DNA of 64,000 nucleotides. Origin: Paraburkholderia bannensis (GTDB lineage Bacteria > Pseudomonadota > Gammaproteobacteria > Burkholderiales > Burkholderiaceae). The notes beneath the pieces were generated by a model. It made no database searches. It was not told the origin of the DNA and saw nothing but the letters and a program-made list of their open reading frames with translations. Numbering within the stretch: position 1 is the stretch's first letter; each line of letters starts with the position of its first letter. Made by a program: the position numbers and the translations under genes. The stretch spans positions 186,001-250,000 of the forward strand of contig NZ_JACHBW010000001.1 of assembly GCF_014200455.1 (NCBI RefSeq). The letters are read 5' to 3'. This document shows positions 8,858-18,756 of this stretch, one piece after another.

Positions 8858-9502
8858 TTACTTCGCGTCGCCGCCCGCGGCCGCTTGCGTCGCACCGGCG
8901 GCCGGCGCCGACGGAATCAGGAAATGTTCGCGGTAGTACTTGAGTTCGTCGATCGACTCGTGGATGTCGGCCAGCGCCGTGTGCAACGCGCGCTTCTGGA
9001 AACCCTTGTAGATCGCGGGCTGCCAGCGGCGGCACAGTTCCTTGAGCGTGCTCACGTCCAGATTGCGGTAGTGGAAGAATCGCTCAAGCGTGGGCATCCA
9101 GCGCGCCATGAAGCGGCGATCCTGGCAGATCGAGTTGCCGCACATCGGCGACTTGCCCGGCGGCACGTACTGGGAGAGGAAGGCCAGGATCTGCTCGGTG
9201 GCGCTTTCCTCGGTGACGGTCGAGGCGCGCACGCGCTCGGTCAGGCCCGAACGGCCATGCGTGTTGCGGTTCCACTCGTCCATGCGGTCGAGCACGGCTT
9301 GCGTCTGGTGAATCGCCAGCACCGGCCCTTCCACGATCTTGTCGAGCGTGGAGTTCGTCACCACCACGGCGATTTCGATGATGCGATCGTTATCGGGGTC
9401 GAGACCCGTCATTTCCATGTCGAGCCAGATCAGGTTCATGTCGGTGCGCTCCATAGCCGGAGTCGCCTGGCCCGCCGGGTCGGCAGAAGTGATGTCTGTC
9501 AT
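8858..9502 (-). CDS. orn: oligoribonuclease
   Basis: 214 residues. This 3'-5' exoribonuclease degrades di- to pentanucleotides, including pGpG from c-di-GMP turnover. DEDDh motifs are visible: [11 protein letters not shown] (first Asp-x-Glu), the [11 protein letters not shown] region, [13 protein letters not shown], and [21 protein letters not shown] (His and last Asp). The MTDITSAD start gives about 20 extra N-terminal residues compared with E. coli; the C-terminus has an Ala/Gly-rich tail ([11 protein letters not shown]). The upstream region holds a divergent promoter shared with the M48 protease gene. Confidence 0.95.
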   Translation of the reverse strand: MTDITSADPAGQATPAMERTDMNLIWLDMEMTGLDPDNDRIIEIAVVVTNSTLDKIVEGPVLAIHQTQAVLDRMDEWNRNTHGRSGLTERVRASTVTEESATEQILAFLSQYVPPGKSPMCGNSICQDRRFMARWMPTLERFFHYRNLDVSTLKELCRRWQPAIYKGFQKRALHTALADIHESIDELKYYREHFLIPSAPAAGATQAAAGGDAK

Positions 9503-9637
9503 GAATATCGCCTGAAACGGTAGGAAAGCGGCGCGCGCCGCATGCGGTCGACGGCGCCATCGCGTCGCCACTGCAGGATGCAATGTACGGGCCGCCAAGA
9601 ACATATAATTGTCGCATAGATACCACGGACTCCCCGG

Positions 9638-10921
9638 ATGCCCACTTTGTCACCCTCGCTGTCCCCAGCGCTGAGTTTCAGCGCGCTGTTCATGATCGCC
9701 GTGCTGGCGATGGTCGCGACCAAACTCTGGCTGGCCTCGCGCCAGACCCGCTTCGTCGCGGCCCACCGCGATGCGGTGCCGGCCCAGTTCGCGGCCACCA
9801 TCCCGCTCACGGCGCACCAGCGCGCCGCCGATTACACCGTCGCACGCACGCGTCTGGGCATGGTCGAAATCGTGCTGTCGGCGGTCGTGCTGATCGCGCT
9901 GACGCTGCTCGGCGGCGTGCAGGCGCTCGATCTGGGCGTCTCCGATCTGCTCGGGCGCGGCTACGTCGGCCAGATCGCACTGATCGGCGCGGTGCTCGCG
10001 GTCAGCGGCATGATCGAATTGCCGCTCGATTACTACCGCCAGTTCGTGGTCGAGGAGCGCTTTGGCTTTAACCGCATGACGAAACGCATCTTCTTCATGG
10101 ACCGCATCAAGGGGCTCGTGATCGGCGCGGCGTTCGGCATTCCGCTGCTGTTCGTGGTGCTGTGGCTCATGAAGCAGGCGGGCGGCCTGTGGTGGCTGTG
10201 GACGTGGGTGGTCTGGGTCGGCTTCCAGATGCTCGTGCTGGTGCTCTACCCCACCTTTATCGCGCCGCTCTTCAACAAGTTCGAACCGCTCAAGGACGAA
10301 GCGCTGCGCTCGCGCATCGAAGCGCTGATGCAGCGTTGCGGTTTCGCGGCCAAGGGCCTCTTCGTGATGGACGGCAGCCGCCGCTCGGCGCACGGCAACG
10401 CCTATTTCACGGGCTTTGGCGCAGCCAAGCGCATCGTATTCTTCGACACGCTGCTCGCGCGCCTCTCGGGCAGCGAAATCGAAGCCGTGCTCGCGCACGA
10501 GCTCGGCCACTTCAAGCGCCGCCACGTCATCAAGCGCATGGTCGTGACGTTCCTGATCAGCCTCGTGCTGCTCGGCCTGCTGGGCTGGCTCACGCAGCGC
10601 GTGTGGTTCTACGAGGGCCTGGGCGTGCGTCCGTCGCTGCTCGGCGGCAACGAAGGCCTGGCGCTGGTGTTGTTCTTCCTCGCCGTGCCGGTGTTCCTGT
10701 TCTTCATTACGCCGCTGAACAGCCTCAGCTCGCGCAAGCATGAGTTCGAAGCCGATGCCTTCGCCGCCACGCAGACCGACGCGCAGCAACTCGTCAACGC
10801 GCTGGTGAAGCTGTACGAGGACAACGCGTCGACGCTCACGCCCGACCCGCTCTACACCGCGTTCTATTACTCGCATCCGCCGGCTTCGCAGCGGATCGAC
10901 AAACTGCTCGCGCACGCATGA
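9638..10921 (+). CDS. M48-family integral-membrane metallopeptidase (Ste24-like)
   Basis: 427 residues. It has several hydrophobic membrane segments (about 10-30, 70-90, 100-120, 155-200, 305-325, 345-365) and the zinc site HELGH at about 287-291, with the third ligand Glu in [14 protein letters not shown] near 370. This is the CAAX-prenyl-protease/Ste24 architecture; bacteria lack prenylated CAAX proteins, so the natural role is probably membrane protein quality control. Its stop overlaps the start of rsgA by 4 nt (ATGA), so the two form an operon. Confidence 0.9.
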   Translation: MPTLSPSLSPALSFSALFMIAVLAMVATKLWLASRQTRFVAAHRDAVPAQFAATIPLTAHQRAADYTVARTRLGMVEIVLSAVVLIALTLLGGVQALDLGVSDLLGRGYVGQIALIGAVLAVSGMIELPLDYYRQFVVEERFGFNRMTKRIFFMDRIKGLVIGAAFGIPLLFVVLWLMKQAGGLWWLWTWVVWVGFQMLVLVLYPTFIAPLFNKFEPLKDEALRSRIEALMQRCGFAAKGLFVMDGSRRSAHGNAYFTGFGAAKRIVFFDTLLARLSGSEIEAVLAHELGHFKRRHVIKRMVVTFLISLVLLGLLGWLTQRVWFYEGLGVRPSLLGGNEGLALVLFFLAVPVFLFFITPLNSLSSRKHEFEADAFAATQTDAQQLVNALVKLYEDNASTLTPDPLYTAFYYSHPPASQRIDKLLAHA

Positions 10922-11880
10922 AGCGGCGCTCGACTCAAGCCGCCGGCGGCGCAGCCTCCTCGAACGCCGCCGCGACGCTGCATGGCGTCGTGATCGCCGC
11001 GCATGGCCGTCACTACCTGGTCGCCCCGGACGACGGCGGCCCGGCCCTCCAGTGCTTCCCGCGCGGCAAGAAAAGCGAGGTGGCCGTGGGCGACCGCGTC
11101 GATTATCAATCGACCTCGGCGGACCAGGGCGTGATCGTCGCGATTGGCGAGCGGCGCAATCTGCTCTATCGCTCCGACCAGTTCAAGTCGAAGCTGTTCG
11201 CGGCGAACCTGGATCAACTGCTGATCGTGCTCGCCACCGAACCGCACTTCAGCGAGGATCTGCTCGGGCGTGCGCTCGTGGCCGCCGAAGCCAACGATCT
11301 CAAGCCCATCATCCTGCTCAACAAGATCGACCTGGAGGCCGCGCTGCCGCTCGCGCGCCAGCGGCTGGAGCGCTATCGGGCGCTGGGCTATACGGTACTG
11401 GAAGTGTCGGAGAAGAAGCATCCGCAAGAGGCGCACGCGATCCTCTGCGAGCATCTGAACGGCCACCAGACGATCCTGCTCGGGCAATCGGGCATGGGCA
11501 AATCGACGCTCGTGAATCTGCTGATTCCCGACGCCGAGGCCGCCACGCGTGAGATCTCCACCGCGCTCAACAGCGGACGCCATACCACCACGTTCACGCG
11601 GCTCTACAGGCTGCCAGGCGAGCATGGCAAAAGCGCCGGCGCGCTGATCGATTCCCCAGGCTTCCAGGAATTCGGCCTCTATCACCTCACCGAAGGCACG
11701 CTGGAGCGCGCCTTCCCCGAATTCAGGCCGCTGCTCGCGCACTGCCGCTTCTACAACTGCCATCATCTGCACGAGCCGGGCTGCGCAGTGCTCGAAGCGG
11801 TCGAGGATGGCCGCATCGCGCCCGCGCGTCACGAACTCTACGCGCAACTCGTGCACGAAATCAGCCAGGTCGTGCGCTGA
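10918..11880 (+). CDS. rsgA: small ribosomal subunit biogenesis GTPase RsgA
   Basis: 320 residues. RsgA tests and completes maturation of the 30S subunit. It shows an N-terminal OB-fold ([15 protein letters not shown]), then the circularly permuted GTPase order: G4 LLNKIDLE, then G1 [13 protein letters not shown], then G3 [10 protein letters not shown]. The C-terminal zinc site [14 protein letters not shown] is present. Translation is coupled to the M48 protease gene by a 4-nt overlap. Confidence 0.96.
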   Translation: MKRRSTQAAGGAASSNAAATLHGVVIAAHGRHYLVAPDDGGPALQCFPRGKKSEVAVGDRVDYQSTSADQGVIVAIGERRNLLYRSDQFKSKLFAANLDQLLIVLATEPHFSEDLLGRALVAAEANDLKPIILLNKIDLEAALPLARQRLERYRALGYTVLEVSEKKHPQEAHAILCEHLNGHQTILLGQSGMGKSTLVNLLIPDAEAATREISTALNSGRHTTTFTRLYRLPGEHGKSAGALIDSPGFQEFGLYHLTEGTLERAFPEFRPLLAHCRFYNCHHLHEPGCAVLEAVEDGRIAPARHELYAQLVHEISQVVR

Positions 11881-11901
11881 CGCGCGCCTTCGCGAGAGTC
11901 C

Positions 11902-12225
11902 ATGCTCAAGCTCGTGCGCGCGCCCAATGTGGTCATCGCCCAGCACTGGATGAACATCCTGGCCGCGGCGGGCGTGCCCTGCGAGCTGCACAACCGCTAC
12001 CTGAGCGGCGCGATGGGCGAGATTCCGGCCGAACAGTGTGCGCCGGAAATCTGGCTCGTCGACGACCGCGATGAAACGCTGGCGAGAAAGCTGATCGCCG
12101 ACGCAACGCAAGGCCCCAGGCCCGGCACGCCTTCGTGGCGCTGTGCGCAGTGCGGCGAGACACTGGAGCCGCAGTTCACGGTCTGCTGGCAATGCGGGCG
12201 CGAGCGCGATCCGCGCGACGATTGA
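11902..12225 (+). CDS. DUF2007-type small protein with C-terminal zinc ribbon
   Basis: 107 residues. The N-terminal half (MLKLVRAPNVVIAQHWMNILAAAGVPC...) matches the putative signal-transducing/DUF2007 fold, found in small proteins of unknown function. The C-terminus holds two Cys pairs (CAQCG and CWQCG) that would bind one zinc ion. It lies 21 nt after rsgA, so it is likely the third gene of that operon, and is followed by a terminator. No specific activity can be given. Confidence 0.8.
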   Translation: MLKLVRAPNVVIAQHWMNILAAAGVPCELHNRYLSGAMGEIPAEQCAPEIWLVDDRDETLARKLIADATQGPRPGTPSWRCAQCGETLEPQFTVCWQCGRERDPRDD

Positions 12226-12245
12226 ATGCTGCCGCCCGATGCAAA

Positions 12246-12273
12246 AAAAGCCCGCTTGAAGCGGGCTTTTTCT
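12246..12273. terminator. bidirectional terminator
   Basis: A 7-9 bp stem (agcccgc paired with gcgggct, short loop) flanked by A-run and T-run separates the rsgA operon from the convergent CobD/CbiB-family gene. Confidence 0.85.
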
Positions 12274-12306
12274 GTTTGAAGCGGGTATGGGAGCGATGTA
12301 GATCGC

Positions 12307-13245
12307 TTAGACCCAAACGGCGATCGTCAGCATCAGCAACAGGATCATCCACAGGATCACGGCGCGCCAGACGAGGCCAACCGCCGATTGCAGCGTGCGC
12401 GGCGTGCAGTCGTCGCCGACCGTATAAGGGCCGCCGTCGCCGGGCTGGGCAAGCGCATCGACGCTCGATTGCTCTGCGAGCGGTCCCGACAGGCGCGCAC
12501 CCAGCGCGCCGCTGCCGGCGGCAAGCAACACGCCCTCGTTGGTGTCGGGCCACTGGTTCGCGTGATTGCGCCACGCGTAGATCGCGTCCTCGAAATTGCC
12601 GACGATGGCGAAACCCAGCGACGTCAGGCGCGCCGGAATCCAGTCGATCACGAAGAACACGTGCTGCGCGAAGTTCGAAAACGCCTCGGTGCGGTCTTCG
12701 GCGGGACGCGCCCACTCGCGCGCGAGGTATTCGGAGATGCGATACAGCACCGCGCCCGCCGGGCCGATCGGCACGAGGAACCAGAAGAACACGCCGAACA
12801 CATGCCGATGCGAGGCCACTACCGCGTGAATCAGCGTATGGCGCACGATCTCGCTCACGGGCATGTCCACGGCGTCGATGCCGGTCCATTCGGTGAGGAC
12901 TTCGCGGGCGCGCGGCACGTCGTCGTTGTTCAGCGCGAGGTGGATGTCGGTGAAATAGTGGCTGAACTGGCGAAACCCCAGCGTGAAGTACACCACCACC
13001 ACGTTCCAGCAGAACGCCAGCACGAAGCTGATGTGATAGAGAACGTAGTAGACCAGCGCCGTGGCCGCCGTCCAGGGCAGCACCACGACCAGCCAGGCGA
13101 TCAGGCCATGTTTCTGCTTGCCCGCGTCGAAGCCATGCGCGGCCCATTCCGCATTGAGGCGCACCAGCGCCATCACCGGATTATTCGGCGAAAGCGCCCG
13201 CACCTGTTCGATGACGAGAGCCAGCAATACGGAGAAGAAGGTCAT
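12307..13245 (-). CDS. CobD/CbiB-family membrane protein
   Basis: 312 residues with membrane segments near the N-terminus (about 3-15, 50-95), in the middle (about 150-170) and at the extreme C-terminus (LWMILLLMLTIAVWV). In cobalamin synthesis CobD/CbiB joins an aminopropanol arm to cobyric acid, but many betaproteobacteria carry this shorter, divergent paralogue away from cob genes, related also to AmpE. No cobalamin genes lie nearby, so the enzymatic role is doubtful and the name is family-level only. Confidence 0.78.
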   Translation of the reverse strand: MTFFSVLLALVIEQVRALSPNNPVMALVRLNAEWAAHGFDAGKQKHGLIAWLVVVLPWTAATALVYYVLYHISFVLAFCWNVVVVYFTLGFRQFSHYFTDIHLALNNDDVPRAREVLTEWTGIDAVDMPVSEIVRHTLIHAVVASHRHVFGVFFWFLVPIGPAGAVLYRISEYLAREWARPAEDRTEAFSNFAQHVFFVIDWIPARLTSLGFAIVGNFEDAIYAWRNHANQWPDTNEGVLLAAGSGALGARLSGPLAEQSSVDALAQPGDGGPYTVGDDCTPRTLQSAVGLVWRAVILWMILLLMLTIAVWV

Positions 13246-13437
13246 GCGACGCGCCGTGCAAGTCGGGTTGCAAAAAAGGTTTCAGGGGCTTTCAGAAATT
13301 TGATGCAACGATATCACAGGGCCAGATGTACCTGAGCGTCTGGCGGCAAAGACACAACAGCCGCGGCGCAGCAACGCAGGATCGCGTCGCAGATCGGCAA
13401 GAAATCGGCAGGAATCGGCAACCGCCTCGGACGTGCG

Positions 13438-14133
13438 TCAGGCGAGCAGGAAGCGATAGAAGTTGCGCAGCATCCCGGCGGTCGCGCCCCAGATGAAATG
13501 CGAGGTGCCGACTGCCCCCGCCTGACCGCCCTGCTGCGGATACGGCATGGCGAAAAACCGGCGCTCGCCGCCTTCCCAGCGGAACACGCGGATTTCATGG
13601 TTCGCGGGGTTCATCAGAAAGTCGAGCGGCACTTCGAAGATGCTCGCCACTTCGAGCGAATCGGCGGCCAGCGAAAACGGCTCGTGCACGAGGCCCACCA
13701 CGGGTGTCACGCGAAAACCCGTGCCCGTCAGATACTCGGGCAATGCGCCCAGCACTTCCACGCGCGACGGATCGAGATCGACTTCTTCGTGCGCCTCGCG
13801 CAATGCTGCGGCGATGGGCGTGGAATCGGACGGTTCGCGGCTGCCGCCGGGAAAGCTCACCTGCCCGGCGTGGTTGCTGAGGTGATCGGCGCGCTGCGTG
13901 AGCAGCACGGATAGCCCCGAGGCGCGGATCACGAGCGGAATCAAAACCGCGGCTTCGCGGGGATCGCGGATGTCGGTGACGCGGGATTCCTGCCGCTCCG
14001 GGTCCCAGGGCAGACGTTGCTTGAAACGCGCGCGCAGCCCGTCGGGCGTGAGGCGGCCGGCGTCGATCTTCGGCAGATCGGCGCCAGTCGATTCGATCGG
14101 CAGGCTTTCGGGTTCAAATACTGGACGGATCAA
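13438..14133 (-). CDS. NUDIX hydrolase, CoA pyrophosphatase (NudL-like)
   Basis: 231 residues. Members of this group cleave CoA to 4'-phosphopantetheine and 3',5'-ADP with Mg2+ or Mn2+. The NUDIX box reads GGSREPSDS...ALREAHEEVDL, with the REAHEEV catalytic core intact; the usual Gly near its end is Asp, as seen in NudL relatives. The preceding LLTQRADHLSNHAGQVSFPGG is the CoA-pyrophosphatase signature. An N-terminal extension of about 55 residues precedes the core. It lies upstream of the CobD/CbiB-family gene on the same strand with a gap of 192 nt. Confidence 0.88.
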   Translation of the reverse strand: MIRPVFEPESLPIESTGADLPKIDAGRLTPDGLRARFKQRLPWDPERQESRVTDIRDPREAAVLIPLVIRASGLSVLLTQRADHLSNHAGQVSFPGGSREPSDSTPIAAALREAHEEVDLDPSRVEVLGALPEYLTGTGFRVTPVVGLVHEPFSLAADSLEVASIFEVPLDFLMNPANHEIRVFRWEGGERRFFAMPYPQQGGQAGAVGTSHFIWGATAGMLRNFYRFLLA

Positions 14134-14182
14134 CGGCTGACTCGGAGTTCGGGCACACCTGATTATTTTGCGGCCAAAAAGA

Positions 14183-14207
14183 AAAAAGCACCCCGAAGGG
14201 TGCTTCT
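14183..14207 (-). terminator. intrinsic terminator of the rpsP-rimM-trmD-rplS operon
   Basis: On the minus strand the hairpin gcaccc-ttcg-gggtgc is followed by six T residues, 13 nt after the rplS stop codon. The UUCG loop is typical of strong terminators. Confidence 0.9.
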
Positions 14208-14219
14208 TTCTTACAGCTT

Positions 14220-14618
14220 TTACGCCTGCTCTGCAGCCGGAGCAGCTGCACGGTCTTTCGACACCAGCTTTTCCTTGATGCGAGCCTTCTTGCCCGACAG
14301 GTTGCGCAGGTAGTACAGCTTCGCGCGACGCACGTCGCCGCGGCGCTTCACCACGATGCTTGCCAGCAGCGGCGAGTACGTCTGGAACGTACGCTCGACG
14401 CCTTCACCCGACGAGATCTTGCGAACGATGAACGCCGAGTTCAGACCGCGGTTACGCTTTGCGATCACGACGCCTTCGTATGCCTGAACGCGCTTGCGCG
14501 TGCCTTCGACAACGTTCACGTTGACGATCACCGTATCGCCCGGGGCGAAATCGGGGATGGTCTTCTCGCCCAGCACGCGCTGGATTTCTTCCTGCTCGAG
14601 TTTTGCAATCAGATTCAT
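14220..14618 (-). CDS. rplS: 50S ribosomal protein L19
   Basis: 132 residues from [12 protein letters not shown]19 sits at the 30S-50S interface. [27 protein letters not shown] and [13 protein letters not shown] segments are diagnostic. The start at 14618 has a GGAG ribosome-binding site; the frame stays open upstream but without family sequence. The C-terminus is extended by an Ala-rich tail ([11 protein letters not shown]), usual in Burkholderiaceae. Last gene of the rpsP operon. Confidence 0.97.
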   Translation of the reverse strand: MNLIAKLEQEEIQRVLGEKTIPDFAPGDTVIVNVNVVEGTRKRVQAYEGVVIAKRNRGLNSAFIVRKISSGEGVERTFQTYSPLLASIVVKRRGDVRRAKLYYLRNLSGKKARIKEKLVSKDRAAAPAAEQA

Positions 14619-14771
14619 GGATTGACTCCGTAAGCCATCTTGTCGGCGTTCGTACCTGTTGCTGGAATCCCAGACAACGACGGCCCCGATAGAGGATGGA
14701 TTCACAACTGGCGCCGTTCACGCATGAAGCGGCGCCGCCTTGGGCGCCCCGCGCCCTGCCCGCCCGAAGCC

Positions 14772-15539
14772 TTACGCCTCGTTCGCGCTCTTCGCGAGAC
14801 TAGCAAGCCATGCCTCGTCGGCACGGCTCAACATCTTGTTCTTGCGGGCCCGAGCGATCAGATCAGGCCGTTTTTGCCACGTATTGCGCAGCGCTTCGCG
14901 GCGACGCCATTGCTCGATTTCCGCATGATGGCCGCCAAGCAGCACATCGGGCACCCGCACGCCGTCGTATTCCTCCGGCCGCGTGTAATGCGGGCAGTCG
15001 AGCAGACCATCCGCGAAACTATCCTGCACCGCCGAGAGCGCGTCGTTCAGCACGCCCGGCAGCAACCGCACCACGGCATCCATCAGCGCCATCGCGGGCA
15101 GCTCGCCCCCCGACAGCACGAAGTCGCCGAGACTGACTTCCTCGTCCACGCAACGGTCGACCAGACGCTGGTCGATCGCTTCGTAGCGGCCGCACAGGAT
15201 CACGAAACCGGGTTCCTGCGCGAACTGCACGGCGCGCTCGTGCGTGAGCGGCTTGCCTTGCGGCGACATCAGCAACACACGCGGTTTCGCTACGCCCTGC
15301 TCCGCCTGAGCGGCTTGGGCCGCGCCGATCGCCGCTTCCAGCGGCTTGGCCAGCATGACCATGCCGGGGCCGCCGCCGTACGGGCGATCGTCGATCGTGC
15401 GGTAATTGTCGGTGGTGAAATCGCGCGGATTCCACGTACGCAACGTGTAACGCTGCTGTTTGGCTGCCCGGCTGGTGATGCCCCAATCGGTGATCGACCG
15501 GAACATCTCGGGAAAGAGCGTAACGACATCGAACTGCAT
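14772..15539 (-). CDS. trmD: tRNA (guanine-N1-)-methyltransferase
   Basis: 255 residues. It methylates G37 of tRNAs using S-adenosylmethionine and prevents +1 frameshifting. Family marks: [13 protein letters not shown] at the N-terminus, [12 protein letters not shown], the trefoil-knot SAM site with [12 protein letters not shown] and [13 protein letters not shown]. It lies between rimM (34 nt upstream) and rplS in the conserved order. Confidence 0.97.
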   Translation of the reverse strand: MQFDVVTLFPEMFRSITDWGITSRAAKQQRYTLRTWNPRDFTTDNYRTIDDRPYGGGPGMVMLAKPLEAAIGAAQAAQAEQGVAKPRVLLMSPQGKPLTHERAVQFAQEPGFVILCGRYEAIDQRLVDRCVDEEVSLGDFVLSGGELPAMALMDAVVRLLPGVLNDALSAVQDSFADGLLDCPHYTRPEEYDGVRVPDVLLGGHHAEIEQWRRREALRNTWQKRPDLIARARKNKMLSRADEAWLASLAKSANEA

Positions 15540-15573
15540 CGCTCTCTCCGTTCAGCGAATCAGCACAGCAGGT

Positions 15574-16347
15574 TCAGTAATCGGCTTCCCAGTCGACGAC
15601 GATGCGTTTCGCCGCCAGGTCCACCGTCTTCACAAACACGCCGACGAACGGGATCAACCGCTCGCCGGTGGTGGGTTTGCCGTCCTTGCCCGTTTCCGGG
15701 TATTCGATGCGCAACACCGACTGCGCACCGTTGTCGATCAGGTCGGCGACCTTGCCCAGTTCGACGCCCGCCTCGTTGGCGACATCGAGACCGATCAGGT
15801 CCACCCAGTAATACTCGTCCGCTTCCGGCGCCGGGAAATCGGCGCGGCTCACGTAGACGCGGGCGCCGCGCAGCAGCAGCGCGGTGTCGCGGTCAGTGAG
15901 ACCCGCCAGTTGCCCGACGATGGAATCGCCGTGCACCTTGGCGCTCGCACGTACCGCGGAATGACGCTCGGGCTGTTCGCGGCCCTTGAGGAGCCACCAG
16001 CGCCTGGCCGCCAGCAAGGCTTTGCCGCCTTGCGCGTGCGGCGCGATCTTCAGAGCGCCTTTAAGGCCATAGGCTTCGATCACGGCGCCGACTTCGACCG
16101 CATCGGCCGGCCAGCTTTGTGCCGTTTCGACGCGCAGACCATCGGCTTGCGCCGTGGACGCGCCTACCGGAGTGTTCGCCTGTGTGTTTTCACGCACAGG
16201 CGCACGCACCGGCTCTTTACGCACGAACGCACCGAAAGCCGGTGCGCTACGTGCCGGGCGTTTGCTCGCCCGGCCACTGCCCTGCGGCGTCACTGCGCCC
16301 GTAGCCTTGGCGTCCGCTTTTGCGTCGTCATGCTCGGGCATGGACAA
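15574..16347 (-). CDS. rimM: ribosome maturation factor RimM
   Basis: 257 residues, about 75 longer than E. coli RimM (182). The conserved part starts near residue 85 ([18 protein letters not shown], RimM N-domain) and ends with the PRC-barrel domain ([22 protein letters not shown] ... [10 protein letters not shown]). The N-terminal extension is rich in Ala, Lys, Arg and Pro and looks disordered. RimM binds S19 and assists 30S head assembly. The gene lies between rpsP and trmD. Confidence 0.94.
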   Translation of the reverse strand: MSMPEHDDAKADAKATGAVTPQGSGRASKRPARSAPAFGAFVRKEPVRAPVRENTQANTPVGASTAQADGLRVETAQSWPADAVEVGAVIEAYGLKGALKIAPHAQGGKALLAARRWWLLKGREQPERHSAVRASAKVHGDSIVGQLAGLTDRDTALLLRGARVYVSRADFPAPEADEYYWVDLIGLDVANEAGVELGKVADLIDNGAQSVLRIEYPETGKDGKPTTGERLIPFVGVFVKTVDLAAKRIVVDWEADY

Positions 16348-16417
16348 ACCTCGCAGCCAGCTTGAATTCGCACACGCGGCTTACGCTGCGCGCACGGGGG
16401 TAAAACACGTTAAAGAC

Positions 16418-16678
16418 TTAGGCAGCCGGTTGAGCTGCAGCCTTTTGCGCTTCCTTCACGAGGCGCTCGACAGCCGGCGACATTTGCGCGCCGTTTTCCT
16501 GCCAGTACGTCACGCGATCTTGAGCGATACGCAGCGTTTCACCCTTGGTAGCGACCGGGTTGTAGAAGCCCACGCGCTCGATGAAACGGCCGTCGCGACG
16601 GTTACGCGAATCGGTTGCGACGATGTTGTAGAACGGGCGCTTCTTCGAGCCGCCGCGTGCCAGACGGATGATAACCAT
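16418..16678 (-). CDS. rpsP: 30S ribosomal protein S16
   Basis: 86 residues from [20 protein letters not shown], the universal S16 start; the frame is open upstream but this Met is preceded by a plausible ribosome-binding site (aaggatt). It contains [12 protein letters not shown] and ends in an Ala/Gln-rich tail. First gene of the rpsP-rimM-trmD-rplS operon; the promoter lies in the 256-nt gap to the divergent dehydrogenase gene. Confidence 0.97.
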   Translation of the reverse strand: MVIIRLARGGSKKRPFYNIVATDSRNRRDGRFIERVGFYNPVATKGETLRIAQDRVTYWQENGAQMSPAVERLVKEAQKAAAQPAA

Positions 16679-16935
16679 ACTAGAATCCTTGAAAACCGGG
16701 GGTTCGGGACTACTGAAACATGCGATTATAGCCCGAAACCAATGGCATAACAAACACTTAACTGAAAACCGCGCAGCTCAACCAGAAAGGCCGCATGCAA
16801 GCGGCAAGGAAGGCGACGATGCAAGGCGATCGAACCCCGGCTGCGAAGCGCGCGGCGAGCGCGTGCATGACGGCGGCGCAGCGGCTTCTGACGGGCGCCC
16901 TGGCTATTTTGAACCACGGCCATGGACGGCGTTTC

Positions 16936-18135
16936 ATGCGACGCGCCGATGCGCCCCCTTATCGTGGACGCTGTGGCGTGTACGCATCGCCCGCGACGCG
17001 TGAGCGCGAGGGGAGGCGTAGTTTACGCGATGTGAGCGCGGCAATCCCGCTTCTCCTTCTTTTGTGCGCACCGCTCGCTCAGGCGGCGGCGCCCATCGAG
17101 CGCATCAAGCTGCCGCCCGGCTTCCATATTGAAGTGCTCAGCGACGACGTGCCCGCCGCGCGCGAATTGGCGCTCTCGCCCAAGGGCATTCTCTACGTGG
17201 GCAGCATGGAAGGCCGCGTCTACGCGCTCGAACTGCGCGACGGCAAGCTCGTGAAGCGTCACGTGGTCGCAAGCGGCCTGAACATGCCGGTGGGCGTCGC
17301 CTGGCGCGACGGCGCGCTCTATATCTCCGCCGTCTCGTCGATCGTGCGGCTCGACGCCATCGACAGTCGCCTGGACAATCCGCCCAAACCGGTCGTCGTT
17401 ACGGATCAATTGCCCGGCGAGCGCCACCACGGCTGGAAATTCATCGCCTTCGGCCCCGACGGCAAGCTCTATGTGCCGCAAGGTGCGCCCTGCAACGTCT
17501 GCCTGCCCGCGAGCGATCCGCAGCGCACGCGCTTCGCAATGATCGGCCGCATGGACCCCGACGGCTCGCACTATGAAACCATTGCGCGCGGCGTGCGCAA
17601 CACCGTGGGCTTCGCCTGGCATCCGCAGACACACGAACTGTGGTTCACGGACAACGGCCGCGACATGCTCGGCGACGATATCCCCGACGACAAGCTCAAT
17701 CGCCTCGCGCACGCGGGCGAGGATTTCGGCTTTCCCTATTGTCACGGCGGCGATGTGAGCGATCCCGAATACGGCAAGGATCATCCGTGCAGCGGCTTCA
17801 CGCCGCCGGCGGCGAAGCTGGGCGCGCACGTCCCGGCGCTCGGCATGCGCTTCTATACCGGTGCGATGTTCCCGGCCGCCTACCGCAACAGCATCTTCAT
17901 CGCCGAGCACGGGTCGTGGAACCGCAGCCGCAAGGTGGGCTACCGCGTTGTGCGCGTCACGGCAGATGCCAACGGTGCGAATGCGCATCAGGACGTGTTC
18001 GCCCAGGGCTGGCTCAATCCCGACGATACGCAATGGGGCCGCCCCGCCGACGTGTTGCCCTTGCCCGACGGATCGCTCCTGATCAGCGACGACTATGCGG
18101 GCGCGATCTATCGCGTGACCTACACGCAGCCCTGA
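16936..18135 (+). CDS. exported sorbosone dehydrogenase-like / PQQ-type glucose-sorbosone dehydrogenase family protein
   Basis: Beta-propeller protein of the GSDH/L-sorbosone dehydrogenase family, which oxidise sugars or aldehydes in the periplasm, often with PQQ. After a signal segment (IPLLLLLCAPLAQA) come repeated propeller blades: ILYVGSMEGRVYAL, GLNMPVGVAWRDGALY, PDGKLYVPQGAPCNVC, ARGVRNTVGFAWHPQT-HELWFTDNGRDMLGDD, FIAEHGSWNRS. The start is uncertain: the frame is open from 16795, Met at 16936 gives 399 residues with a basic n-region, and GTG codons at 16978 and 17032 are closer to the signal sequence. No dehydrogenase partner or PQQ gene is nearby. Confidence 0.85.
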   Translation: MRRADAPPYRGRCGVYASPATREREGRRSLRDVSAAIPLLLLLCAPLAQAAAPIERIKLPPGFHIEVLSDDVPAARELALSPKGILYVGSMEGRVYALELRDGKLVKRHVVASGLNMPVGVAWRDGALYISAVSSIVRLDAIDSRLDNPPKPVVVTDQLPGERHHGWKFIAFGPDGKLYVPQGAPCNVCLPASDPQRTRFAMIGRMDPDGSHYETIARGVRNTVGFAWHPQTHELWFTDNGRDMLGDDIPDDKLNRLAHAGEDFGFPYCHGGDVSDPEYGKDHPCSGFTPPAAKLGAHVPALGMRFYTGAMFPAAYRNSIFIAEHGSWNRSRKVGYRVVRVTADANGANAHQDVFAQGWLNPDDTQWGRPADVLPLPDGSLLISDDYAGAIYRVTYTQP

Positions 18136-18270
18136 GCGCGGCGACGACAATGGCTTTACCGGACATAAGGCGCGGCACCTGCTGATGCGCGGGCACGGCA
18201 CGTACAATGGCCCGCGGGCCGAGACAGCCCGCTTGCCGTTCCATGCCTGGCCCGACAACCCCGCCCGCCC

Positions 18271-18741
18271 ATGTCCAATCAGAACAAACCTGCACGCTTT
18301 CGAAACAAGACGCTTACCGCCGCCCTCGCTTTTTTGCTGGGCAGTCTCGGCGCTCATCGCTTCTATCTGTATGGTCCGCGCGACGTATGGGGCTGGGCGC
18401 ACATCGCCGGGACGCTGCTGGGCATTCCGGGCGTGATGCTGCTGCTCGCCACCGAACGCGCTTCGATCGTCGGCTGGGTGCTGGCCGTGATCGGCGCGAT
18501 CTCGGTGCTCAGCGCGTTCCTGGCCGCGATCGTCTATGGCCTGCGCCCGGACGACAAATGGGACGCGCAGTTCAACGCCGCCTTCGCGGGCACGCGCGTG
18601 AGCGGCTCGGGCTGGACCGTGATCTTCGTGGTGATCTTTTCGCTGCTGATCGGCGCATTCCTGCTGATGACGGGACTCGCGCTGTCGCTCCAGACGTATT
18701 TCGAATCGCAGGTGGAAGCGGCCAAGGCGCTCTCGCAATAA
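18271..18741 (+). CDS. TM2-domain membrane protein
   Basis: 156 residues with three or four membrane segments (about 14-30, 45-60, 68-95, 115-140). The TM2 signature GSLGAHRFYLYGP follows the first Lys/Arg-rich stretch. Bacterial TM2 proteins have no assigned function. It lies 135 nt after the dehydrogenase gene and converges on the radical SAM gene, from which it is separated by only 15 nt. Confidence 0.85.
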   Translation: MSNQNKPARFRNKTLTAALAFLLGSLGAHRFYLYGPRDVWGWAHIAGTLLGIPGVMLLLATERASIVGWVLAVIGAISVLSAFLAAIVYGLRPDDKWDAQFNAAFAGTRVSGSGWTVIFVVIFSLLIGAFLLMTGLALSLQTYFESQVEAAKALSQ

Positions 18742-18756
18742 GCGCGTGCGCCGGCG

